Source of the DNA: Clostridia bacterium
GTDB lineage: Bacteria; Bacillota; Peptococcia; DRI-13; SV3-B141
Reading direction: 5' to 3'
DNA length: 53,821 bases
Assembly: GCA_018433015.1 (NCBI GenBank)
Contig: JAHDSB010000032.1
Span: forward strand, 1-53,821
Notes under the pieces: generated by a model
Database searches by the model: none
Told to the model about the DNA's origin: nothing
What the model saw: only the letters and a program-made list of their open reading frames with translations
Made by a program: the position numbers and the translations under genes
Shown here: one piece after another, positions 8,397 to 17,067 of the stretch
Layout: the number at the start of each line of letters is the position of its first letter
How positions within the stretch are numbered: the stretch's first letter is position 1

Positions 8397-8429
8397 AAAA
8401 CAGACGCAAAATAGCTTTGCGTCTGTTTT
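8397..8429. terminator. Bidirectional terminator between rsmI and abrB
   Basis: A perfect 14-bp inverted repeat (AAAACAGACGCAAA at 8397-8410 with 8416-8429), T-rich on both outer sides. It separates the convergent rsmI and abrB genes. Confidence 0.85.
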
Positions 8430-8467
8430 ATTATTGCGGTACAGTTTTTGCTGATATGTAACCTTTC

Positions 8468-8719
8468 TTAAAGGGAAGCGTTATTGGCCATGGCATTGGC
8501 ACATTCACGGCATACAAGTTTGCCACGAAAATTTTGTACATTGTCTGCGCTACCACAGAATACACAAGCCGGTTCATATTTCTTAAGAATAATTTTTTCC
8601 TGGTCTACATAGATCTCCAAGGCATCTTTCTCGTCGATGCCAAGTGTTCTTCTTAATTCGATAGGAATTACAACGCGTCCCAACTCATCTACTTTTCTGA
8701 CAATACCTGTGGATTTCAT
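8468..8719 (-). CDS. abrB: AbrB-family transition-state regulator
   Basis: 83 residues. The N-terminal swapped-hairpin DNA-binding domain (residues 1-48, with GIVRKVDELGRVVIPIELRR) is nearly identical to B. subtilis AbrB. The C-terminal half is different: it carries CxxC pairs at Cys52/Cys55 and Cys70/Cys73, a probable zinc ribbon in place of the Bacillus multimerisation domain. The start is the ATG at 8719 behind AAAGGTGAT. It is divergent from the metG T-box and has its own promoter. AbrB-type proteins repress many post-exponential genes; targets here are unknown. Confidence 0.93.
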   Translation of the reverse strand: MKSTGIVRKVDELGRVVIPIELRRTLGIDEKDALEIYVDQEKIILKKYEPACVFCGSADNVQNFRGKLVCRECANAMANNASL

Positions 8720-8767
8720 ACACTCATCACCTTTCTCCTCCAAAATTCGACAAAGAATTACAAGTAA

Positions 8768-8796
8768 ATGATAACAATAATTCCATTAAAAGTCAA
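8768..8796 (-). promoter_or_regulatory. abrB promoter
   Basis: On the minus strand TTGACT (8791-8796), a 17-bp spacer and TATCAT (8768-8773) form a good sigma-A promoter about 40 bp upstream of the abrB start. Confidence 0.6.
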
Positions 8797-8842
8797 CGCA
8801 TAATTTGCAATTTTCTTCAAAATTTTTTTGGTAGGGAAAGAC

Positions 8843-8872
8843 TTGACAAAAAGAATGTTTCTTAATTATACT
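8843..8872 (+). promoter_or_regulatory. Promoter of the metG T-box transcript
   Basis: TTGACA (8843-8848), an 18-bp spacer and TATACT (8867-8872) precede the T-box leader. The start site should be near 8880. Confidence 0.8.
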
Positions 8873-8894
8873 TTGTCATATATAATGCCAATAA

Positions 8895-9145
8895 TATAGA
8901 TGAAGATTGCTAAACGAAATGAAGGAATGAGTAAGTACTAGTTTCTTTTTAAGCGAGTGGGGATGGTGTAAGCCCATAAAGAAATGTACTGAAGATGGTT
9001 CCCAGATCGGTTTTAACCGGGCAGGCATCCGTTATCATGCCAAAGTCGTAAGACTTGCTGAGGGCTATATTATTATAGCTAAAGTAGGGTGGTACCACGA
9101 TAGATGGAGTCTCTCGTCCCTGGGATAGAGGCTCTTTATTTTTTT
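8895..9145 (+). promoter_or_regulatory. T-box leader of metG
   Basis: The diagnostic T-box sequence AGGGTGGTACCACG is at 9086-9099. It is followed by a terminator hairpin (9107-9134; GAG-CTCT-TCCC pairing with GGGA-AGAG-CTC) and a T-rich tail. Upstream is a long stem I region with AGTA and GGTGTAAGCCC-type elements. ATG at 8995-8997 (in GAAGATGG) is my best guess for the methionine specifier codon, but I could not fold the stem to prove it. Uncharged tRNA-Met should stabilise the antiterminator and switch metG on. Confidence 0.92.
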
Positions 9146-9185
9146 ATTCAAATTAAAATCAAATTTTATTTTGGAGGATGTTACT

Positions 9186-11123
9186 ATGGAAAAAAACACA
9201 TTTTATATCACGACACCCATTTATTATCCAAGTGCGCAATTACATATAGGTCATGCTTTGACCACAGTAATGGCAGATACGATGACACGCTACAAAAAGA
9301 TGCAAGGCTTTGATACCTATTTTTTAACAGGTTCTGATGAACATGGGCAGAAAATAGAAAGAGCTGCTAAAGCAGCAGGAAAAGAACCTATTGAGTATGT
9401 GGATGAGATTGTGAAAGGTTTTAAGCATTTATGGGAAAAACTGTTGATTACTAATGATGATTTTATCCGTACAACGGAAGAACGACATAAATCAAGTGTG
9501 CAGCAAATATTTAAGAAAATATATGATCAGGGTGATATTTATTGTTCTGAATATGAAGGATGGTACTGTACACCTTGTGAAACTTTCTTTACAGAAAGAC
9601 AAGTGGGGGAAGAAAAAGTATGCCCCGACTGTGGACGTCCGGTAGAATTAGTTAAAGAAGAAAGCTATTTCTTTAGAATGTCAAAATATCAGGACCGTCT
9701 TTTAAAACATATCGAAGAAAACCCTGATTTTATTCAGCCTGTTACCCGTAGGAATGAAATGATAAATTTTATTAAAAGCGGGCTGGAGGATTTATGTATA
9801 TCCAGAACTACTTTTGATTGGGGTATCCCTGTACCTATTAATGATAAGCACGTTATTTATGTATGGTTTGATGCTTTGTCAAACTATATCACAGCTCTGG
9901 GTTATGGGACAGATCACGATGAAAAATATCAGAAATATTGGCCCGCCGATATACATCTGGTAGGAAAAGATATTGTGCGCTTTCATACTATTATTTGGCC
10001 TACAATACTAATGGCAGCAGATTTGCCCCTTCCTAAACAGATTTACGGACATGGTTGGTTATTATCAGATACAGGGAAAATGTCAAAATCTAAAGGAAAC
10101 GTAGTTGATCCCCTAGTTTTAATAGATAAATATGGCTTGGATGCTATTCGCTATTTCCTACTGAGAGAGATACCGGCAGGATCTGATGGCTATTATTCTG
10201 AGGATGCCCTGATTCAGCGAGTGAATACTGACTTAGCCAATGATTATGGTAACTTAGTATCGCGTACTGTAGCCATGATAGAAAAATATTTTTCTGGGGT
10301 AATTCCAGCTCCAGAAGTTCCTGGGGAACATGATGAAGAACTGATATCCCTAGCTAAAGAAGTAGCCCAAGAAGCAAAGGGATATATGGATAAGCTTGAT
10401 TTTGCTAATGCTCTTACTAGTATCTGGAAACTGGTAAATAGAGCTAATAAATATATTGATGAGACTATGCCCTGGCTTTTAGCTAAGGATGAAGCAAAAA
10501 AAGGTAGATTAGGGACTGTCTTATACAATCTCGTTGAAGCAATTCGCTATGTTACCTTGATGATAGCACCTGTCATGCCTACAATTCCTGACAAGGTATG
10601 GGCCCAAATTGGAGCGGTAGCTGAAGAAAATAAAGATTGGTCAGATCTTGTCTGGGGTCAGACTAAACAGGGCCAAAAAGTTTCTAAGAGGGATGCTATA
10701 TTCCCGCGCATAGATATAAAAGAAAAGCAGCAAGGAAATAAAGAAGAAAAACCTAAAGTTAAGAAGAGTAAGGAAGAGCAAAAAATAGAACCTCAAAAGG
10801 AAGAAATAACCATAGAGGATTTTGCTAAGCTTGATTTGCGGGTAGCAGAAGTAGTGGCCTGTGAAAAAGTAGAGAAAACTGATAAACTTTTAAAGTTGGA
10901 AGTAAAATTAGGGGATGAAGTGCGTACAATTGTTTCAGGTATTGCCAAACATTACACCCCCGAGGAGCTTGTGGGTAAGAAGATTGTTATGGTTGCTAAT
11001 TTAAAACCTGCTAAATTAAGAGGAATTACTTCTCAAGGTATGATCTTAGCTGCTTCTCAAGGAGATGTATTGGAGGTTATCTCTGTAGATAAAGATCTCC
11101 CCGGCGGAAGCAGGATTAAATAG
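9186..11123 (+). CDS. metG: Methionyl-tRNA synthetase
   Basis: 645 residues. HIGH motif in SAQLHIGHALTT (about residue 20), zinc knuckle CTPCETFF...CPDCGRPV (about 125-150), and KMSKSKGN (about 298). The C-terminal 110 residues (from IEDFAKLDLRVAEVV) are the Trbp111-type tRNA-binding domain, joined by a lysine/glutamate-rich linker. This is the Bacillus/MetG1-like long form. The ATG lies 8 nt after GGAGG; a TTG 15 bases upstream is part of the ribosome site. Expression is governed by the T-box just upstream. Confidence 0.97.
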   Translation: MEKNTFYITTPIYYPSAQLHIGHALTTVMADTMTRYKKMQGFDTYFLTGSDEHGQKIERAAKAAGKEPIEYVDEIVKGFKHLWEKLLITNDDFIRTTEERHKSSVQQIFKKIYDQGDIYCSEYEGWYCTPCETFFTERQVGEEKVCPDCGRPVELVKEESYFFRMSKYQDRLLKHIEENPDFIQPVTRRNEMINFIKSGLEDLCISRTTFDWGIPVPINDKHVIYVWFDALSNYITALGYGTDHDEKYQKYWPADIHLVGKDIVRFHTIIWPTILMAADLPLPKQIYGHGWLLSDTGKMSKSKGNVVDPLVLIDKYGLDAIRYFLLREIPAGSDGYYSEDALIQRVNTDLANDYGNLVSRTVAMIEKYFSGVIPAPEVPGEHDEELISLAKEVAQEAKGYMDKLDFANALTSIWKLVNRANKYIDETMPWLLAKDEAKKGRLGTVLYNLVEAIRYVTLMIAPVMPTIPDKVWAQIGAVAEENKDWSDLVWGQTKQGQKVSKRDAIFPRIDIKEKQQGNKEEKPKVKKSKEEQKIEPQKEEITIEDFAKLDLRVAEVVACEKVEKTDKLLKLEVKLGDEVRTIVSGIAKHYTPEELVGKKIVMVANLKPAKLRGITSQGMILAASQGDVLEVISVDKDLPGGSRIK

Positions 11124-11139
11124 CAGAATCAGGAGGCTT

Positions 11140-11907
11140 ATGATGTTTTTTGACACTCATGCTCATTTGGATGATGAACATTTTGCAGATGACAGGGAAC
11201 TTGTGATAAAGCGAGCCAGGGAAGCTGGTTTGCAGCTCATTATGAATGCCAGTTGTAATTTAGAGGCATGTAAAAAAACTATTGAATTAACTAAGAAATA
11301 TGATTTTATTTATGGTGCCGTGGGAATTCACCCTCAGGATGCTAGGGATATTACAGAAGCCGATTTTAGCGAATTAAAGGAATTGGCCGGAGAAGAAAAA
11401 ATTAGGGCTATAGGTGAAATGGGCTTAGATTATTACTGGGATGATGTACCCCATGATGTTCAGCACCAAATTTTCCGGCGGCAGATAAATCTAGCTAAGG
11501 AAGTAAAGCTCCCAGTTATTATCCACGATCGGGAGGCCCATCAAGATGTATTTGATATTCTTAAAGAAGAAGGGGCCCAAGAAGTAGGGGGTGTGATGCA
11601 CTGCTATTCGGGAAGTTGGGAAATGGCTAAGGAATATATTAAGCTAGGATTCTATATTTCTCTGGGTGGACCTGTGACCTTTAAAAATGGTCGTAAAGTA
11701 CAGGAGATTGCCAAACAAGTACCCTTAGAAAACTTATTGATTGAAACAGATTCCCCTTATTTGGCGCCTGTGCCCTATCGGGGAAAAAGAAACGAACCTG
11801 CCTATGTAGTAAAGACAGCAGAGCAAATTGCCCATCTCAAAGGAATAGGGGTAGAAGTTGTGGCTAAGGCCACCTTAGAGAATGGAAAAAAACTATTTAA
11901 TATCTAA
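11140..11907 (+). CDS. tatD: TatD-family metal-dependent hydrolase (YabD)
   Basis: 255 residues, a complete TIM-barrel TatD protein. Metal ligands are visible in FDTHAHLDD (N-terminus), GEMGLDYYWD, IHDREA, HCYSG and ETDSPYLAP. TatD proteins act as 3'-5' exonucleases on DNA or RNA, with a repair or quality-control role. It follows metG by 16 bp, so it is part of the T-box transcript, as in B. subtilis metS-yabD. AGGAGG precedes the double ATG. Confidence 0.93.
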   Translation: MMFFDTHAHLDDEHFADDRELVIKRAREAGLQLIMNASCNLEACKKTIELTKKYDFIYGAVGIHPQDARDITEADFSELKELAGEEKIRAIGEMGLDYYWDDVPHDVQHQIFRRQINLAKEVKLPVIIHDREAHQDVFDILKEEGAQEVGGVMHCYSGSWEMAKEYIKLGFYISLGGPVTFKNGRKVQEIAKQVPLENLLIETDSPYLAPVPYRGKRNEPAYVVKTAEQIAHLKGIGVEVVAKATLENGKKLFNI

Positions 11908-11927
11908 AGTATTTAAGAAGATTTTTG

Positions 11928-11960
11928 CTGTTGACTTATTGCTAAGTCAACAGTTTTTTT
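11928..11960 (+). terminator. Terminator after metG-tatD
   Basis: A perfect 11-bp inverted repeat CTGTTGACTTA / TAAGTCAACAG with a 4-nt loop, followed by seven T residues. Confidence 0.9.
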
Positions 11961-12080
11961 ATGTCTAGCCCAATAATTTAAAACAGCAATAACTTTATAT
12001 TAGGTTCTGAATATAATATAAAAAAATTGGACAATATATGGTTATATTGAAATATATGTAAATTATTGGGGAGGTAAAAG

Positions 12081-12713
12081 ATGCATTTAACTAAAAAGCT
12101 CTTGCAAATTGTAGCAATTTTCTTGCTGTCTCTTTTACTTGTTGGTTTTACCATATATATAGAAACAGAAAAAATGCTTGTTAGCACTGTGGAGATTCAA
12201 GATAGGATACCGTACGAAAGCAAGATTGTTTTAGATAAAAATTTGACTAAAGGAAAAAGTAAATTATTGCAAAAGGGCAATAATGGATCCCGAAGCACCA
12301 TGCATGCTGTTTATTGGAAAGATGGGCAGGAAGTAGGCCATGAACTTATTGAAAGCGTTACTAAAAAGGAAATGGTAACGGAAGTAACAGCTCTAGGAAT
12401 AAAAGGGGGAGAGTTAAAGGCGGATAATAAAAATATGATTAGCCCCAAGGAAATAATGTATTTAGAAGCCACCGCTTATACACATACAGGGAACAATACT
12501 TGTACCGGAGTTTATCCTTGTATTGGGACCATAGCTGTGGATCCCAGAGTTATTCCTTTGGGTACTCCCATGTGGGTAGAAGGTTACGGATATGGCGTGG
12601 CTCAGGACACCGGAGGCTTGATTAAAGGAAAAATCATAGATGTCTTTATGGATACGGAAAAAGAATGCTTTTTGTGGGGGAGACGGAGAGTTAAAGTATA
12701 TATTTTAGAATAA
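12081..12713 (+). CDS. YabE-like protein with G5 and 3D domains
   Basis: 210 residues. An N-terminal membrane anchor or signal segment (residues 8-29) is followed by a G5-like region (about 38-115, with IPYESKIVLDKNLTKGKSKLLQKG) and a C-terminal 3D domain (about 130-208). The three conserved aspartates are seen in AVDPRVIPLG, AQDTGG and IDVFMD. Such proteins resemble YabE and Rpf-type resuscitation factors, thought to cleave peptidoglycan. It lacks the repeated N-terminal domains of B. subtilis YabE, so it is shorter. Position between tatD and rnmV is conserved. GGGAGG precedes the ATG. Confidence 0.88.
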   Translation: MHLTKKLLQIVAIFLLSLLLVGFTIYIETEKMLVSTVEIQDRIPYESKIVLDKNLTKGKSKLLQKGNNGSRSTMHAVYWKDGQEVGHELIESVTKKEMVTEVTALGIKGGELKADNKNMISPKEIMYLEATAYTHTGNNTCTGVYPCIGTIAVDPRVIPLGTPMWVEGYGYGVAQDTGGLIKGKIIDVFMDTEKECFLWGRRRVKVYILE

Positions 12714-12754
12714 GAAAAACAGGGTTCCCTTTTTAGAGGAAATCCTGTTTTTCT
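12714..12754 (+). terminator. Terminator after the yabE-like gene
   Basis: GAAAAACAGG at 12714 pairs with CCTGTTTTTC ending near 12753, a 10-bp perfect stem extended by a weaker inner stem. The T run is part of the 3' arm. Confidence 0.7.
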
Positions 12755-12824
12755 TGCTAAGTAAGGAGAAAAATAATAATATAAAAATCAAATTACTAAA
12801 TAAATAATGGGGAGTTAATTTAAA

Positions 12825-13364
12825 GTGATAAAAGAAGTAATAGTCGTAGAAGGAAAAGATGATGTGGCTGCTGTTAAAAAAGCTTGCCAGGCTGAAGTAA
12901 TAATAACAAATGGTTTAGGTATTACAGAAGAGACCATAAAAAAAATTAGAGTTGCGCAAGAGCGTTGTGGAGTAATTATTTTTACAGATCCAGATTATCC
13001 TGGAGAAAAAATCAGGAAAATTATTGATAAAGCAGTTCCTGGTTGCCGACATGCCTTTTTAAAACAGAACAGAGATCAAGACAAGAAAGCTCTTGTTGGA
13101 GTGGAATACGCATCACCTGAAGAAATAAGAGAGGCTTTAGCTAGAGCTCATGTATCGGATTGTGAGCGAAAGGATATATATGAGTATAGGGATCTCTACC
13201 AAAACGGGCTATTAGGTCACCCAGGAGCCGATAGAAGGCGCACAGAGGCTGGAGAAATGCTGGGTATAGGTAAGACTAATGCTAAGCAGTTTTTAAAGCG
13301 TCTGAATGCATATGGAATAACCAGAGAAGAATTTCAACGGACTCTAAAGGCTATAAAGGAGTGA
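12825..13364 (+). CDS. rnmV: Ribonuclease M5
   Basis: 179 residues. The N-terminal TOPRIM domain shows VVEGKDDVAAVKKA (catalytic Glu) and FTDPDYPGEKIRK (the DxD acid pair). The C-terminal part carries the family-specific region LLGHPGADRRRTEAGEMLGIG. It trims 5S rRNA precursor in low-GC Gram-positives. GTG start behind GGGGAG. Overlap with the possible upstream GTG of rsmA shows translational coupling. Confidence 0.94.
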   Translation: MIKEVIVVEGKDDVAAVKKACQAEVIITNGLGITEETIKKIRVAQERCGVIIFTDPDYPGEKIRKIIDKAVPGCRHAFLKQNRDQDKKALVGVEYASPEEIREALARAHVSDCERKDIYEYRDLYQNGLLGHPGADRRRTEAGEMLGIGKTNAKQFLKRLNAYGITREEFQRTLKAIKE

Positions 13365-13369
13365 ATAAA

Positions 13370-14242
13370 TTGACCCAAATAGAAAACAATAAAGTTTTAG
13401 ATATATTAAAAAAAAATAATTTTCGTTTTAAGAAAAAATGGGGACAAAATTTTATTACTGACAAAAATTTATTGCATAAAATTGTCCAAGCTGCTCAAAT
13501 AAAACCTGATGATGAGGTAATAGAAATTGGACCAGGAGCAGGTACTTTGACTAAAGCATTAGCTGAAGCAGAGGCGCGGGTATTGGCGGTGGAAATTGAT
13601 ACGGACCTTATCCCTGTTTTAAAGGAAAATTTAGCGGGTTTAAATGTAGAAATAATTCAGGGAGATATCTTACAACAGAACCTGGATGAACTTGCTTGTG
13701 CAAAAAAGTTTTCTTTACCCTATAAAATAGTAGCAAATCTTCCTTACTATATTACCACCCCAATAATAATGGATATCTTGGAAAATAAGTATAATTTTGA
13801 ACTTATGACCATAATGGTTCAATGGGAAGTTGCAGAAAGATTAACAGCTCACCCCGGTAAAAAAGAATACGGAGCAATTACTCTAGCTATGGAATATTAT
13901 TGTCAAGCCGAGATTGTTTGCAAAGTATCTCGCCATTTATTTAAACCTACACCTAATGTAGATTCAGCGGTATTAGTTTTAAAGCGAAGACTAGAGCCAA
14001 CGGTTCATGTATATAATGAGGAGTTAATGTTTAAAATAATAAAAGCTGCTTTTGGCCAAAGAAGAAAAACTTTGCTTAATGCGTTAGGCAATGTCCAAGA
14101 TACAAGAGATAAAACACAGATCTCAAAAATATTAGAAAAATCAGGGATTAACCCTCAGAGAAGGGGAGAAACCTTAACTTTACAAGAATTTTCTAATTTA
14201 GCTAACACATGGGAAGAAAATAGTAAAAATTTCATAAGTTAA
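13370..14242 (+). CDS. rsmA: 16S rRNA (adenine-1518/1519-N6)-dimethyltransferase
   Basis: 290 residues. KKKWGQNFITDKNLL opens the fold, VIEIGPGAGTLTKAL is the SAM loop, and NLPYYITTPII is the catalytic NLPY motif. It dimethylates two adenines in the 16S 3' hairpin. I prefer the TTG at 13370, 9 nt after AAGGAG, over a GTG at 13361 that abuts this ribosome site. It follows rnmV in the conserved rnmV-rsmA pair. Confidence 0.95.
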   Translation: MTQIENNKVLDILKKNNFRFKKKWGQNFITDKNLLHKIVQAAQIKPDDEVIEIGPGAGTLTKALAEAEARVLAVEIDTDLIPVLKENLAGLNVEIIQGDILQQNLDELACAKKFSLPYKIVANLPYYITTPIIMDILENKYNFELMTIMVQWEVAERLTAHPGKKEYGAITLAMEYYCQAEIVCKVSRHLFKPTPNVDSAVLVLKRRLEPTVHVYNEELMFKIIKAAFGQRRKTLLNALGNVQDTRDKTQISKILEKSGINPQRRGETLTLQEFSNLANTWEENSKNFIS

Positions 14243-14364
14243 TTATGGTAAGCTTGGCGGTATTTACATTACCTACATGGGGAAAAATCCTGTATAATAT
14301 ATTTTACCCCTAGACTTATCAATCACTCTCCCTAACTACTGGAGGGTAAGGAGGTGTAGTAATT

Positions 14365-14991
14365 ATGTCTAGTAGGTTATGTTTTGTTAATTTGAAAAAA
14401 AAGCTTGCTGTAGCTCTTGGTGTATTTGTGTTAATGACTATAATTGGAATTCCTGTTTATGCCGATGTTAATCATAAGGTTAAAGCGGGAGAATCTCTAT
14501 TTAAGTTAAGTAGATGGTATGGAGTTACAATTACTAGCATTAAAAGTGCAAATGGTCTAAAATCGGATAAAATAATAATTGGGCAAGTTTTAAGAATACC
14601 TGCCAAGCAAAGTGTATCAAGGAGCAGTAGTTCTTATTCCCAGGAAGACTTAAATTGGCTGGCTAAAGCAGTATATGGGGAAGCTCGCGGTGAGTCTTAT
14701 CAGGGACAGGTAGCAGTTGCAGCTGTAATTATCAACAGGTTAGAAAGTAATAAATTCCCTAATACAATTAAGGGTGTTATTTTTGAACCTTTAGCTTTTA
14801 CAGCTGTAGCAGATGGTCAGATCTATTTAACTCCCAATAGTACAGCAATAAAAGCAGCTAGGGAAGCTATAAATGGTTCTGATCCTAGTGGTGGTGCTCT
14901 TTACTATTGGAACCCTGCCAAAGCTACAAGCAAGTGGATATGGTCTCGCCCTATCATTAAAAAAATTGGTAATCATGTATTTGCAACATAA
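14365..14991 (+). CDS. LysM and SleB-type cell-wall hydrolase
   Basis: 208 residues. Signal peptide about 1-34 (hydrophobic, ending VYAD), one LysM domain (about 36-80, HKVKAGESLFKLSRWYG), a serine-rich linker, and a C-terminal Hydrolase_2 domain (about 95-208) with WLAKAVYGEARGES carrying the likely catalytic Glu. This matches the spore cortex hydrolase SleB family (lytic transglycosylase). Sporulation or germination is the likely context, given yabG and coat genes nearby. It is not part of the Bacillus order at this site. Ribosome site AAGGAGGTG. Confidence 0.9.
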   Translation: MSSRLCFVNLKKKLAVALGVFVLMTIIGIPVYADVNHKVKAGESLFKLSRWYGVTITSIKSANGLKSDKIIIGQVLRIPAKQSVSRSSSSYSQEDLNWLAKAVYGEARGESYQGQVAVAAVIINRLESNKFPNTIKGVIFEPLAFTAVADGQIYLTPNSTAIKAAREAINGSDPSGGALYYWNPAKATSKWIWSRPIIKKIGNHVFAT

Positions 14992-15036
14992 AAAAAGAAA
15001 ATCCTGCATCAATTAGATGCAGGATTTTCTTTTTTT
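14990..15036. terminator. Strong bidirectional terminator
   Basis: A perfect inverted repeat of about 20 bp (AAAGAAAATCCTGCATC and its complement, 5-nt loop AATTA) with A/T runs at both ends. It serves the hydrolase gene and the convergent glycosyltransferase gene. Confidence 0.92.
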
Positions 15037-15043
15037 ATTTACA

Positions 15044-15844
15044 TTAATTAATTCCATATTTATCTAAATAATTTTTTAAGATATCAAATCGTCGCAAGGT
15101 TCTGTAACCCATAGCATATTCGTTATTGTTAATTACTGTGCGTAAGGATAAATTTTCAGCATAAGACAAAGCTTGAAGACAATCTCCTATAATAGTTTTA
15201 GCAATAAGATTTCCATGAAGGGTTCCGCGGTTATCTGAGCCTAAAAGAATGTGGGGTATAGCTGTTCCCACACCTATAGATAGTTCATTTTTGGAAGCAA
15301 AGGCCAGGGCAAGAGGAGGTATTGCTATAACAAGAGAAGGTACTTTCATTAAAAAACGAGCGGAAATGGCGTGGGGACCATGGCAAGGGTTTGCTAGCCC
15401 TATTTTATTAAAAATTTTTAAATTGCGATTTAAATGTTCACGGTTTTTTAAAACTGATGTAGCTAATTCAGAACGGAGGTAAACGTAAGGATAGCAATTA
15501 GTTAAGGCCATATCCAGCCCTTTATGAATACTTTCTTTAAGTTGACCTAGAGGTACAGCGATATCTCCTTTCATATCGCCATCTACAAATAAAATCCCTG
15601 TTGGATTCAGTTTTTTTGCAAAAGCTACGCCGATGGCACGGGGAATATCGACTCCCAGAGGAAAAGGGAAGGTAAGTAAATGGATTGGATAATTTTTGCA
15701 AGAATTATATAGAATTAAACAGGTATTATCAGTACAGCCATTAGCAATTACGACAATTAAGTCTATCTGTATTTTTTTTAGATTATTAATAACGCAAGTA
15801 ATAGACGAAGCTTCATTGTAGGCAGGTACAATAGCTATCCACAT
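15044..15844 (-). CDS. Family 2-like glycosyltransferase
   Basis: 266 residues of GT-A fold without a membrane segment. The N-terminus reads IAIVPAYNEASSI, then VVIANGCTDNT and LFVDGDMKGD, the latter being the DxD-type metal/nucleotide-sugar site. Donor and acceptor cannot be told. I chose the ATG at 15844 because AGAGGAGC lies 6 nt before it and the family starts here; the frame is open for 22 more codons upstream. It is oriented against its neighbours and breaks the conserved rsmA-yabG order. Confidence 0.8.
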   Translation of the reverse strand: MWIAIVPAYNEASSITCVINNLKKIQIDLIVVIANGCTDNTCLILYNSCKNYPIHLLTFPFPLGVDIPRAIGVAFAKKLNPTGILFVDGDMKGDIAVPLGQLKESIHKGLDMALTNCYPYVYLRSELATSVLKNREHLNRNLKIFNKIGLANPCHGPHAISARFLMKVPSLVIAIPPLALAFASKNELSIGVGTAIPHILLGSDNRGTLHGNLIAKTIIGDCLQALSYAENLSLRTVINNNEYAMGYRTLRRFDILKNYLDKYGIN

Positions 15845-15932
15845 AGGCTTTGCTCCTCTAATAGTCTTGTCTACCTTTATGATATGAAGGACAAAAGGGG
15901 TTTGTGTCAAGAAAAGTCCTTATTGTTAAAGA

Positions 15933-15959
15933 ACCATAATAGTTTATATAACATAAAAT
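15933..15959 (+). promoter_or_regulatory. Candidate sigma-K promoter of yabG
   Basis: ACC (15933-15935), a 16-bp spacer and CATAAAATGA starting at 15952 resemble the sigma-K consensus AC-N16/17-CATANNNTA, with one mismatch at the end. yabG of B. subtilis is transcribed by sigma-K, which supports the reading. Confidence 0.4.
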
Positions 15960-15988
15960 GAACTAGGAAAATGTGGAGGTAGATTTGC

Positions 15989-16876
15989 ATGAAAAATCAA
16001 ATCAAAGTAGGGGATATAGTTGGACGAATTTCTCACAGTAGTGACTTGCTTTTTAAGGTGACGGAAATAGTGGAGGATAAAGAGGAGCCGCAAGCCATTT
16101 TAAGAGGGATAGATGTACGATTATTTGCTGACTCTCCCCTAAATGACTTAGTTAAGAAAAGCCAAGCAGAGATCAATAAAATGCGCCAAACTTTTATAAA
16201 AAAAAATAGTGAGTGTATGAGACAGATCTTTGAGAGGCGGATAGAGGATAAATCAAGAAATTTTTTTCGGGGTGAAAAACCATTGATAGGAAATCAGGAA
16301 TGGTCAGAAGAATACTTTGAAATTCCCGGCAGCGTTCTTCACCTTGATGGTGACAAAGATTATTTAGATTTATGTTTAACAACATATTCCCAATTAAATA
16401 TTCCGGCCCAAGGATTTAATATACCTGAAAAAGAACAACCCAAAGTAATTATAGATTATTTAAAAAAATATAGACCGGATATTTTAGTATTAACGGGACA
16501 TGATGGTTTGATTAAAAGCCAAACTGATTTCCAGAATATAAAGAATTATAGAAATTCACAAAGCTTTATCGAAGCAGTTCACAAAGCTCGGGAATATGAA
16601 CCGGGACGCGATGACCTTATTATATTTGCCGGAGCTTGTCAATCCCATTATGAAGCATTAATAAATGCAGGGGCTAATTTTGCCAGTTCACCCCAACGCA
16701 TTTTAATTCATGCCTTTGACCCGGTTTTTATTGTAGAGAAATTAGCCTATAGTTCTATATTTGATGTAATAACGGTACAAGATATTATTGCTAATACCAT
16801 AACAGGTACAGAAGGGATTGGTGGGATTGAGACGCGAGGACGTCTTCGTTTGGGGTATCCTAAATCACCATATTAA
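15989..16876 (+). CDS. yabG: Sporulation-specific protease YabG
   Basis: 295 residues, full length for the family. It begins KVGDIVGRISHSSDLLFKV and contains the conserved core LTGHDGLIKSQ, FAGACQSHYEALINAGANFASSPQRILIHA; the Cys in GACQSH and the His in TGHDG are likely catalytic. YabG processes spore coat and cortex-related proteins such as SipA/SafA-type scaffolds. Ribosome site GTGGAGGT. It sits directly before veg, as in B. subtilis. Confidence 0.94.
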   Translation: MKNQIKVGDIVGRISHSSDLLFKVTEIVEDKEEPQAILRGIDVRLFADSPLNDLVKKSQAEINKMRQTFIKKNSECMRQIFERRIEDKSRNFFRGEKPLIGNQEWSEEYFEIPGSVLHLDGDKDYLDLCLTTYSQLNIPAQGFNIPEKEQPKVIIDYLKKYRPDILVLTGHDGLIKSQTDFQNIKNYRNSQSFIEAVHKAREYEPGRDDLIIFAGACQSHYEALINAGANFASSPQRILIHAFDPVFIVEKLAYSSIFDVITVQDIIANTITGTEGIGGIETRGRLRLGYPKSPY

Positions 16877-16965
16877 AAAAGCAGCTGTGAATCTATAATT
16901 AACAGATATTTTAAAAATTATGGGTCTGATGCATGTTTATATCATCTAGACCCTAAATTTATATA

Positions 16966-17036
16966 TTGACATCATGCTATACATTCTAGTATAATATTAA
17001 ATTCTATTTGACAACAAGATCCTTAGATGTTATAAT
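16966..17036 (+). promoter_or_regulatory. Two tandem consensus promoters of veg
   Basis: Promoter 1 is TTGACA (16966-16971), 18-bp spacer, TATAAT (16990-16995). Promoter 2 is TTGACA (17008-17013), 17-bp spacer, TATAAT (17031-17036). Both have perfect hexamers and lie 42 bp apart, about 30-75 bp upstream of veg. Confidence 0.9.
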
Positions 17037-17067
17037 GTACATGTTTATGTAGAAGGAAGGTGATTAG

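Noticed and set aside
16922-16952. GGGTCT...AGACCC hairpin after yabG as a terminator
   Set aside because: Stem has a bulge and the following sequence is not a T run; too weak to list as a feature.
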